Source: Cobetia sp. cqz5-12 | GTDB lineage: Bacteria > Pseudomonadota > Gammaproteobacteria > Pseudomonadales > Halomonadaceae | Length of the DNA stretch: 64,000 bases | Direction of reading: 5' to 3' | Assembly (NCBI RefSeq): GCF_016495405.1 | Contig: NZ_CP044522.1 | Coordinates: 4,139,638 to 4,203,637, forward strand | Shown: positions 54,905 to 62,489 of the stretch, one piece after another | How the letters are laid out: the number at the start of each line of letters is the position of its first letter | How positions within the stretch are numbered: position 1 is the first letter of the stretch | Translations under genes and position numbers: made by a program | Notes under the pieces: generated by a model | What the model was told of the DNA's origin: nothing | What the model saw: only the letters and a program-made list of their open reading frames with translations | Databases searched by the model: none

Positions 54905-55543
54905 TCAGGATTCAGGCTCCGTCGTGCGCTTGGGGATGTAAAGGTTGAGGTGCTCGTGGGCCCATTGGATCGCCTGGTGGCGGTTATGGACTCTAATCTT
55001 GCGAAAGATATTATATAAATGAGACTTCACGGTGTGCTGGCTCAACATCAATTTATGCGCGATGTCTGCATTACTCTGCTGTGATGCAATAAGTGACAAT
55101 ATTTCCAGTTCCCTTTGTGTCAGTCCCATGACAGGCTGGAACGCAATCTGTTGTTGTTGACGATAATGACGAATCAATGTCTGCATGATATTGCGAGTCA
55201 ACCAATTTTCATTCTCGAGTATCTTGCCGATACCCTTGCTGATTTGTTCAAGACTGTCCTGACGATAGAAGATTCCGCTGAAGGGAATATTCAGAAGTAG
55301 TGAGATGGCATCGTCTTCATGTTCGACATTGAAGGCAGCGATCTTGTCGATATGGCTCCATCGCATCATCTGGGCCAGACTGCACTGGGTGCTGTCGATC
55401 AGCACCAGGCAGGGAGATGACGGCAGTGGGGCTTCGTGGTGGCAGGCCTCGACGACACATTTCAGTGTCTCTTGCAGGTACTCGACGAACAGTTCGGTCT
55501 GCGGTGAAGGGCTTGTCACGAACAGGACTCTGGTAGCAGTCAT
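54905..55543 (-). CDS. LuxR-type curli regulator CsgD paralogue (copy 2)
   Basis: A 212-residue paralogue of the adjacent csgD: both have F-YRQDSL-ISKGI and the same C-terminal HTH (LSQHTVKSHLYNIFRKIRVHNR against SEHTVKSHLYNIFRKIKVHNR in copy 1). The N-terminal domain starts MTATRVLFVTSPSPQTELF, with an Asp in VLIDST. The start has AGGAG at 6 bp. Its base composition looks lower in GC than its neighbours. It is transcribed on its own upstream of csgD1 and likely acts in the same circuit. Confidence 0.87.
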   Translation of the reverse strand: MTATRVLFVTSPSPQTELFVEYLQETLKCVVEACHHEAPLPSSPCLVLIDSTQCSLAQMMRWSHIDKIAAFNVEHEDDAISLLLNIPFSGIFYRQDSLEQISKGIGKILENENWLTRNIMQTLIRHYRQQQQIAFQPVMGLTQRELEILSLIASQQSNADIAHKLMLSQHTVKSHLYNIFRKIRVHNRHQAIQWAHEHLNLYIPKRTTEPES

Positions 55544-56023
55544 GGGGCGCTCCTGTCGCAAGCGTTGGGGGGCTCATCATCAGCAGGCTGAGGCGGAGAC
55601 ATGAATCCACGGTGATTCGATGGTTATCTTGAAGTCTAGTCGAGTGACACCTGGGGGCTGGCGCTGCGCATAGTGTTAGATGGCATAACGCGCATTTCTT
55701 TTATTTCCCACTTTAAAGCTATGAAAATCATTGCGTTACGTGGTTTTTTCGGGAGATGTTTACTTGCTTGAGCCGCGAGGCACAGACAAATCCTGCACAG
55801 GCATTAGCCCGCGCTGGGGCAGATAGCCTGTATCGGCCTGTCAGTCATCAAGTTGAGCACATGAGTGACATCGGCCCATGACACCATGAATCTCAGTCGC
55901 GCCTGGCGCAGACCTCTTGCGTGTACGCACCGGACTCACGCGCTAGAATGGGGTGCTGCAAGCGCCTCGCCCGTGTGACTCACACGCGGCCGCATTCTCG
56001 TTGTTCCTATCCCGGAGATTCAC
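55544..56023. other. csgD2-rdgB divergent promoter region
   Basis: A 480-bp gap between the divergent csgD2 and rdgB. The csgD2 side is AT-rich (55690-55760). No gene or clear promoter was recognised. Confidence 0.5.
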
Positions 56024-56644
56024 ATGTCCGCTTCTTCTCTCGTACTGGCCAGTGGCAATGCCGGCAAGCTACGTGAATTTTCCCACCTGCTCGCACCGCT
56101 GGGGATCGAACCGATTCCTCAAGGGCAGCTGGGAGTGAGTGACGCCGAAGAGACAGGGCTGACCTTCGTCGAGAATGCGTTGATCAAGGCGCGCCACGCC
56201 GCAGAGGTCACCGGCCTGCCGGCATTGGCAGATGATTCCGGGATCGAAGTCGATGTGCTGGGCGGGGAGCCGGGCATCTATTCCGCACGCTTTGCCGCAC
56301 GGCGTCAGCAAGGTAGCGGTGATGGTGACAATAACGCCGCCCTGTTGGCAGCGCTTGAGGACGTGCCTGAGCAAGCGCGTACGGCGCGCTACTGGTGCGT
56401 GCTCGTCTATCTGCGCCATGCGGCAGACCCGGTGCCGATCATCGTTCAGGCCAGTTGGGAGGGGCGTGTCCTTGACGCGCCTCAGGGCGAGGGTGGCTTC
56501 GGCTATGACCCGCTTTTCTGGCTGCCGGAGCATGGCATGACCGCCGCTGCCCTGGATGCCGAGACCAAGAACCGTCTCAGCCACCGGGGACGTGCGATGC
56601 AACAGTTGCTTGAGGCGCTTGCCGCGCAGAGCGGTCAGGCGTGA
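56024..56644 (+). CDS. rdgB: Non-canonical purine NTP pyrophosphatase RdgB
   Basis: The 206-residue HAM1-family enzyme hydrolyses dITP/XTP to the monophosphates and so keeps them out of DNA. The active-site loops are VLASGNAGKLREF at the start, ADDSGIEVDVLGGEPGIYSARFA and FGYDPLFWLPE near residue 165. Length is close to E. coli RdgB (197). GGAG precedes the ATG. It overlaps hemW by one base. Confidence 0.96.
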   Translation: MSASSLVLASGNAGKLREFSHLLAPLGIEPIPQGQLGVSDAEETGLTFVENALIKARHAAEVTGLPALADDSGIEVDVLGGEPGIYSARFAARRQQGSGDGDNNAALLAALEDVPEQARTARYWCVLVYLRHAADPVPIIVQASWEGRVLDAPQGEGGFGYDPLFWLPEHGMTAAALDAETKNRLSHRGRAMQQLLEALAAQSGQA

Positions 56645-57843
56645 TGTCCGCCGATAACCTGCCGCCTCTGTCACTCTATATTCACGTGCCGTGGTGCGTG
56701 CGCAAGTGCCCCTACTGTGACTTCAACTCCCACGGAGTCGGACGTGATGCCGGCCTGCCTGAAGAGGAATACATCACGGCACTGCTGGCCGATCTCGATC
56801 AGGACCTGCAGTTGCTGCAGGATCAGCCCGAGCGTGAATTGCACAGTATCTTCATCGGCGGCGGCACGCCGAGTCTGCTGAGCGGTGCAGCTTACCAGCG
56901 ACTGTTCGACGGTCTGCGGGCGCGCATGACATTCTCTGCCGACTGCGAGGTCACGCTGGAGGCCAATCCCGGCACGCTGGAACAGGGCCGCTTTGCCGCC
57001 TATCGCGCCGCCGGCATCAATCGCTTGTCATTGGGCGTACAGACCTTCCAGCCGGAGCAGCTCGAGGTGCTGGGGCGCATCCACTCCGCTGAAGAAGCCG
57101 AGCGCGCGGTGGCCAGTGCACGTGCGGCGGGCTTCGACAATTTCAATATCGATCTGATGCATGGCCTGCCGGGCCAGACACTGGAGACGGCGCTGGATGA
57201 TATCCAGCGTGCCCTGGCACTCAAGCCGACCCATCTGTCCTGGTATCAATTGACGCTGGAACCGAATACCGAGTTCTATTCGCGTCCGCCGGTACTGCCG
57301 GAGGATGACCTGCTGTGGGATATCCAGGATCACGGACACGCCGAGCTGGAGGCTGCCGGTTTCCGTCGTTACGAGATTTCCGCCTATGCCCTTGAAGGGC
57401 GCAGCGCGCGTCATAACCTCAATTACTGGAAATTCGGGGATTACCTGGGCATCGGAGCGGGTGCGCACGGCAAGTTGACGTTGTTGAAGACCGACTCGGC
57501 AGGGAACTTGAACGGCGAGTTGCAGCTCCAACGACGTTGGAAAAGTCGTCAGCCTGAAGCGTACTTGCGCAGGATGCAGGACCCTCGCGGGTTCGTGGCG
57601 GGTCAGCAGGAAATTGACCGCGATGAGCTGGCGCTGGAGTTCATGATGAATGCACTGCGCTTGACCGGGGGTGTCAGCTTCGAGGACCTGCGCCGCACGA
57701 CCGGGCTGGATCGTGAGGCATTGGAGCCAGGCCTGAGCCAGGCCCGCTCGCGCGGTCTCATCGTTGAGGATGACATGCTGTTGCGCGCCACGCCCCAGGG
57801 CTTATTGTTCCTCAATGACCTGCTGGCCATGTTCGACACCTGA
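56644..57843 (+). CDS. hemW: Radical SAM heme chaperone HemW
   Basis: A 399-residue radical SAM protein of the HemN-like HemW group, thought to insert heme into respiratory proteins. The cluster motif is IHVPWCVRKCPYCDFN, with the CxxxCxxC Cys residues and the YCDF end. IFIGGGTPSLL and LSLGVQTFQPEQLEVLGRIH follow. The ATG at 56644 overlaps the rdgB stop TGA by one base; a GTG three bases upstream is possible. Confidence 0.94.
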   Translation: MSADNLPPLSLYIHVPWCVRKCPYCDFNSHGVGRDAGLPEEEYITALLADLDQDLQLLQDQPERELHSIFIGGGTPSLLSGAAYQRLFDGLRARMTFSADCEVTLEANPGTLEQGRFAAYRAAGINRLSLGVQTFQPEQLEVLGRIHSAEEAERAVASARAAGFDNFNIDLMHGLPGQTLETALDDIQRALALKPTHLSWYQLTLEPNTEFYSRPPVLPEDDLLWDIQDHGHAELEAAGFRRYEISAYALEGRSARHNLNYWKFGDYLGIGAGAHGKLTLLKTDSAGNLNGELQLQRRWKSRQPEAYLRRMQDPRGFVAGQQEIDRDELALEFMMNALRLTGGVSFEDLRRTTGLDREALEPGLSQARSRGLIVEDDMLLRATPQGLLFLNDLLAMFDT

Positions 57844-57928
57844 TTGATCAGGCATTATCGGAGGCATGACGATTATTTGCGCAATTGTCGTCTTGCCTTT
57901 AATGAGTGTGTAGATAGGGAGCGTTACC

Positions 57929-58591
57929 ATGAAGAAGTCTGTACTCCTGGCCCTGCCGTTGGCAGCCGCCGTCGCGATGGCGGGTTGTTCCACGACCAAT
58001 CCGTATACCAATGAGCAGCAGACCTCCAGTGCGGCGAAGGGTGCCGGCATCGGTGCGGTCGTCGGCGCAATCGCCGGGGCGACCAAGAGTGGTAACCATC
58101 GTCTCGACAAGGCGCTGATCGGCGCCGCTGCGGGTGCCGCCGCGGGCGGTGGCATCGGCTATTACATGGATGTTCAGGAAGCCAAGCTGCGCGATCAGCT
58201 GCAGGGCACCGGTGTCAGCGTGACCCGTGTCGGCGACCAGATCATCCTCAACATGCCGTCCAACGTCACCTTCGGCTCCGACTCCAGCACCCTGTCCGGC
58301 CAGATTCAGCCGGTCATGGATGGCGTCATCACCGTACTCAAGGAATACGACGAGACTCGCGTCAACATCGCGGGCTATACCGATTCCACCGGTGCCAGCA
58401 ACTACAACCAGAACCTGTCTGAACTGCGTGCCCAGGCCGTCGGCAACTATCTGGCCAGTGGCGGCATCGCCTTCAACCGTCTGAACATGCGCGGTTATGG
58501 TGAAGCCAGCCCGGTGGCATCCAACGACACTGCCTCCGGGCGCGCCCAGAACCGTCGCGTCGAGATCACGCTGACGCCGATGGAAAGCTGA
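57929..58591 (+). CDS. OmpA-family lipoprotein with glycine-zipper region (YiaD-like)
   Basis: A 220-residue outer-membrane lipoprotein. The lipobox is MAGC at residue 20, then a Gly/Ala-rich segment (GAGIGAVVGAIAGATKSG and LIGAAAGAAAGGGIGYYMD), and the C-terminal OmpA peptidoglycan-binding domain starts near residue 105, with GYTDSTGASNYNQNLSELRA and GRAQNRRVEI, the conserved contact residues. The overall order is that of YiaD-type proteins. It is transcribed alone. Confidence 0.9.
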   Translation: MKKSVLLALPLAAAVAMAGCSTTNPYTNEQQTSSAAKGAGIGAVVGAIAGATKSGNHRLDKALIGAAAGAAAGGGIGYYMDVQEAKLRDQLQGTGVSVTRVGDQIILNMPSNVTFGSDSSTLSGQIQPVMDGVITVLKEYDETRVNIAGYTDSTGASNYNQNLSELRAQAVGNYLASGGIAFNRLNMRGYGEASPVASNDTASGRAQNRRVEITLTPMES

Positions 58592-58819
58592 GACCCATCA
58601 GCTGTCATGGCGACATGACGGTGAATGACCACGAGGCCTGCGCATTTGCGTGGGCCTCATTGCTTGGCAAGCACGGCTTTTGGGGTGACAAGTGATCATC
58701 TCTGCTATCCTTCAGCCCCTTCGGTGACCCTCTCTGGTTTTCCTCGTAGTCGCCGCCCCCAGATTTCTATCTGCTGCCTCGCTGGAGGTGACAGATACCG
58801 CCGTATCAAGGAGGCGCTC

Positions 58820-60529
58820 TTGCTCGCCTATCAGCACGCCTATCACGCTGGCAATTTTGCCGACCTGCACAAGCACCTGCTCGCCACCACCTTGGCTGAG
58901 CAGCTATTACGTAAAGAATCCCCCGTTACGTTTGTCGACACTCACGCTGGTCGTGGCTGGTATCCGCTGGCGGCCCGCGAGACGGAACAGCTGCGCGAAT
59001 ACGAGCAGGGCGTTCTGCCGTTGTGGCAGGTGCGTGATCGCTGGTTGACCGATGCGGGTGAGCCCAAGTCCTCGTCAGCTGAAAAGCCGCTGGCCCGCTG
59101 GCTGGCACGCCTGGCGGACATGCAGCCGGATGCCGCCAAGGGCAGCGCCAGCGAGCTGAGCGTCTATCCCGGTTCGCCCTGGTGGCTGAGCCAGTCGCTA
59201 CGCCGCGGCGATCGTCTGCTGGCCTATGAGCTGCATCCGGGCGAGATCTACCACTTCGATCAGGCACCGGTGCAGCGTGACAGCCTCGGCAAGGTCATGC
59301 GTCGTCAGCAGGATGGTCTGTCCGGTCTGTTGGCTGCCGTGCCGGTCACCACGCCGCGCGTCGCTGTACTGATCGACCCCAGCTATGAGCTGAAGAATGA
59401 TTACCGTGATGTCGCCGAGGTCGTTGTCGAGACCCTGCGAAAATCACGTCATGCCACCATCATGATCTGGTATCCGCTGCTGCCGGCGGGTCGTCAGCAT
59501 GATCTGCTCGAGCGTCTCAAGAAGCATTCGCCAGCACCGATGTGGCGCAGTGAGCTGACGATCGATTCGCCGGAAGGCGATCACGGCATGTACGGTTCCG
59601 GCATGCTGGTGATCAATCCGCCGTGGCAGTTCGATCGTCAATTCTCCACCGCCATGCAGGAAGTGGTCGAGGTGCTCAAGGGCGCGCTGCCGGCACCGCA
59701 GTCGGTTGCCGTCGAGCACAAGGGCCTGTGGTGGCTGTCGGAAGAGGTCGCCCGTGCGCGCAGTGAGCCCAAGCCGATGCCGCGTGAGCGACTGCTGGCG
59801 CTGCGCAAGCTCAACCAGAAGGTCAAGCGCGACAGCGATGTCGAGGTGACCCAGGCCAAGCCCAAGCGCGAGAAGCTCAAGCGCGGTGAAGGCTGGGCCA
59901 AGCCTCGCGTGCGCAATGACAGTGCGACGCCCAAGGCCAAGGGCAAGCGCCATTCCGCGACGGCCAAGCCCAAGACCAGCATCAAGGCGCAGGTCAAGGA
60001 TGAGGTGCATGGGCATTCCGCGCCGAGTCAGAAGCGCGTCAGCGAGAAGCCCGCCGAGCGCAAGTCGACGGCCGCTGTCGAGCCGACTCGTCCGCGTGGC
60101 AAGGGTGAGACGGCTGGCAAGGGAGCGGGCAAGGATTCTGCCAGCTGGAGCGACTGGTCCTCCAGCGTGCCGGGCAAGGGCCGCCGCGAAGGTTCCACGC
60201 GGGTCAGCATGCGCAGCACACCGGCGATCGGTCGTGATGGTCAGGTCAACCCGAACAGCACGACCAAGCTGCCCAGAAAGTACGCGGCCAAGCAGCGTCC
60301 TGAAGACAACAAGGATGTCGGCAAGCCGCTGGATGCCCGTGAAGCGCGTGCCTTGCGTGAGAAGCAGGAAAGCAATGCCATGAGAGGCAAGGCTGCCAAG
60401 GGCGGCGCCAGCAAGGCAAGTTCCGACAAGGCAGCCCCAGGCAAGGACAGCTCTGGCAAGACCACTTCTGGCAAGGCAGCGCCTGGCAAGAAACAGGGCA
60501 ACAAGCCACGCGGCCCGCGCAAGCCGTGA
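58820..60529 (+). CDS. rlmJ: 23S rRNA (adenine-2030-N6)-methyltransferase RlmJ with long basic tail
   Basis: Residues 1-310 match RlmJ, which methylates A2030 of 23S rRNA. The N-terminus LAYQHAYHAGNFADLHKH is like E. coli LSYRHSFHAGNHADVLKH, the SAM loop is DTHAGRGWYPL, and motif IV is DPSYE (186-190, DPPYE in E. coli). The TTG start is chosen because AAGGAGG lies 5 bp before it and the resulting N-terminus fits the family. About 258 C-terminal residues, rich in Lys, Ser, Gly and Ala, are a lineage-specific disordered extension. Confidence 0.9.
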   Translation: MLAYQHAYHAGNFADLHKHLLATTLAEQLLRKESPVTFVDTHAGRGWYPLAARETEQLREYEQGVLPLWQVRDRWLTDAGEPKSSSAEKPLARWLARLADMQPDAAKGSASELSVYPGSPWWLSQSLRRGDRLLAYELHPGEIYHFDQAPVQRDSLGKVMRRQQDGLSGLLAAVPVTTPRVAVLIDPSYELKNDYRDVAEVVVETLRKSRHATIMIWYPLLPAGRQHDLLERLKKHSPAPMWRSELTIDSPEGDHGMYGSGMLVINPPWQFDRQFSTAMQEVVEVLKGALPAPQSVAVEHKGLWWLSEEVARARSEPKPMPRERLLALRKLNQKVKRDSDVEVTQAKPKREKLKRGEGWAKPRVRNDSATPKAKGKRHSATAKPKTSIKAQVKDEVHGHSAPSQKRVSEKPAERKSTAAVEPTRPRGKGETAGKGAGKDSASWSDWSSSVPGKGRREGSTRVSMRSTPAIGRDGQVNPNSTTKLPRKYAAKQRPEDNKDVGKPLDAREARALREKQESNAMRGKAAKGGASKASSDKAAPGKDSSGKTTSGKAAPGKKQGNKPRGPRKP

Positions 60530-60581
60530 TGGCTGAGATGAACGCAGTACGCTGAGCGTCATATCAAGAGCTCGGACTGAC

Positions 60582-60617
60582 AACGCCCCCACAGGCCATG
60601 CCTGTGGGGGCGTTTGC
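60582..60617. terminator. Rho-independent terminator between rlmJ and the MdlAB genes
   Basis: A perfect 15-bp stem (AACGCCCCCACAGGC with its complement, loop CAT) lies in the gap of two converging genes. T after the stem on the plus strand suits rlmJ. Confidence 0.85.
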
Positions 60618-60671
60618 GTCGTGGGGGCTTACATCGTGAGGACGTTTGTATTGTGGTGACCAGTGGCCTGA

Positions 60672-62489
60672 TCAGAGCGCGATGTCTTCTCGCCATAGTC
60701 GCCGATAGAGGCCGGATTCTGCCATCAGGGCATCATGGGCCCCCAGCTGGGTGATGCGGCCCTGTTCCAGCACCAGCAGGCGGTCTGCATCGCGCACCGT
60801 GGCAAGCCGGTGTGCCACCACGATCAAGGTCACTTCGCCACGCAGCTCATGCAGTGCCTGCTGCAACAGGGCTTCGGTATGGCTATCGATGCTGGCGGTG
60901 GCCTCATCCAGCAACAGCACGCGTGGTGTCGTGACCAGTGCGCGTCCGAGCGCCAGCAATTGGCGCTCACCCGTGGAAAGACTCAGGCCGCGTTCGCCCA
61001 GCAAGGTGTCGAGCCCCAGCGTAAGACTATCGACCAGCGGCGCCAGATGCGCCTTGTGCAGAACCCGTGACAGGTGCTGCTGGCTGATCTCACGCCCCAG
61101 CAGCAGGTTGTCGCGCAGTGTCGTGGCGCGGATGAAGGGCTCCTGCGGGACGACGGCGATCGCGGTAGCGCGTTGCCGAGCCGACCACTCCATCAGCGGA
61201 CGACCATCGAGCAGCAGCTGAGACGCCGGGGCAGGGCGCTGCCCGCTGAGCAGATCGAGCAGGGTGGACTTGCCGCTGCCCGTCGGGCCGACCACGCCGA
61301 GAAACTCACCGCTCTCGATGGCAAGCGTCAGGCCAGTGAGGGCCGGACCCTCCGCACCCTTATGACGGAAACTCAGCTGCTCGAGTTGATAGTGACCACT
61401 CGCTATCACGGCATTGTCCGTGTGCCGACGCGTGGCCGCCTGCGCGGCGCGCGTGTCTGGCTCAGGCATCTCGCGTGGGCGGTCCAGGACCTCTTCCAGC
61501 CGGCCAGTCGCCACCAGCGCCGACTGGAAGACCTGCAGTCGCTGTGTGATCTGGATCAGGGGCTCGCTGATGCGTCCCAGCCAGGCGATGAACGCGTAGA
61601 GCACCCCCAGTTCCGCACCGCCGCCCAGTTCGCGCAGCCCGAACACGGCGACCAGCGAGAGCGTGATCAGCATCGCCATCAGGTCGATAGCCGAACGCAG
61701 CAGCAAGCCCGATACCCGTACCGTGCGCATTCTCGCCTGATATTGCGCGACGTTGAGTCGATGGTAGCGCCGACTGAAGCGTTCGGTCTGGTCGCTTGCC
61801 TGCAGCACACTCATGCCGCCGATCGCCTCGGCGATTCTGGCATTCTGCAAGGCACGCAGGCGGCGTACCTCGCGCGCAGCGCGCCCGGAGAAGCGCTGAT
61901 ACAGCCAGATCATGCCGATGGAGAGCGGCACCAGCGCTGTCGCGATCATCGCCAGGGTGCCATCCATCAGGGCCATCGCCGACAGGATGCCGATCAACAG
62001 CACCACATTGCCGATCAGTGTCGCCAGCACCCCGATATACAGCTCCTTGAGCGACTCGGTATCGTTGGTCACGCGGGCCACCAATTCACCGGCGGCGATA
62101 TTGTCGAGGGTCGACAGTGGCTGGTGAAGCAGGTGTGTGAAGACTCGCTCACGGATATCGCGCACGCTGGCGAGGGCCAGGCGGGCAAAGCGCAGCTGCT
62201 GGAAATAGCGTCCGGCGGCGGCGCCCAGCTGGGTGATCACGTAGATGGCCACCAATCCGGCCAAGGCCTCGGGGGCGAGGTTGCCGGGAATCAGGTAATC
62301 ATCCAGATAGCGCTGGGTCAGCCACGGGCCGAGCACATCCAGTACGGTCGCCGCGATCAGGATCAACAGCGCGCGCAGGACCTCTGCGCGGCGCCGGCCC
62401 AGCGGTCGCCAGAGCAATGCCAGCCGCCGTCGGCTGAGCAGGCGAGTGCCGCTGAGGGTGTCGGGGCATGTCGCGGCATCGTGGCTCAT
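60672..62489 (-). CDS. MdlB-like ABC exporter, ATPase-permease subunit
   Basis: A 605-residue half-transporter: six membrane helices (residues about 30-300) and an ABC domain (from about 360) with GPTGSGKSTLLDLLSGQ, LSTGERQLLALGRALVTTPR and VLLLDEATASIDS. The catalytic Glu after Walker B is present. The start MSHDAATC overlaps the previous gene as ATGA with GGAG 5 bp before it. It forms a heterodimer with the upstream MdlA-like gene. The substrate is unknown; lipid or drug export is possible. Confidence 0.88.
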   Translation of the reverse strand: MSHDAATCPDTLSGTRLLSRRRLALLWRPLGRRRAEVLRALLILIAATVLDVLGPWLTQRYLDDYLIPGNLAPEALAGLVAIYVITQLGAAAGRYFQQLRFARLALASVRDIRERVFTHLLHQPLSTLDNIAAGELVARVTNDTESLKELYIGVLATLIGNVVLLIGILSAMALMDGTLAMIATALVPLSIGMIWLYQRFSGRAAREVRRLRALQNARIAEAIGGMSVLQASDQTERFSRRYHRLNVAQYQARMRTVRVSGLLLRSAIDLMAMLITLSLVAVFGLRELGGGAELGVLYAFIAWLGRISEPLIQITQRLQVFQSALVATGRLEEVLDRPREMPEPDTRAAQAATRRHTDNAVIASGHYQLEQLSFRHKGAEGPALTGLTLAIESGEFLGVVGPTGSGKSTLLDLLSGQRPAPASQLLLDGRPLMEWSARQRATAIAVVPQEPFIRATTLRDNLLLGREISQQHLSRVLHKAHLAPLVDSLTLGLDTLLGERGLSLSTGERQLLALGRALVTTPRVLLLDEATASIDSHTEALLQQALHELRGEVTLIVVAHRLATVRDADRLLVLEQGRITQLGAHDALMAESGLYRRLWREDIAL

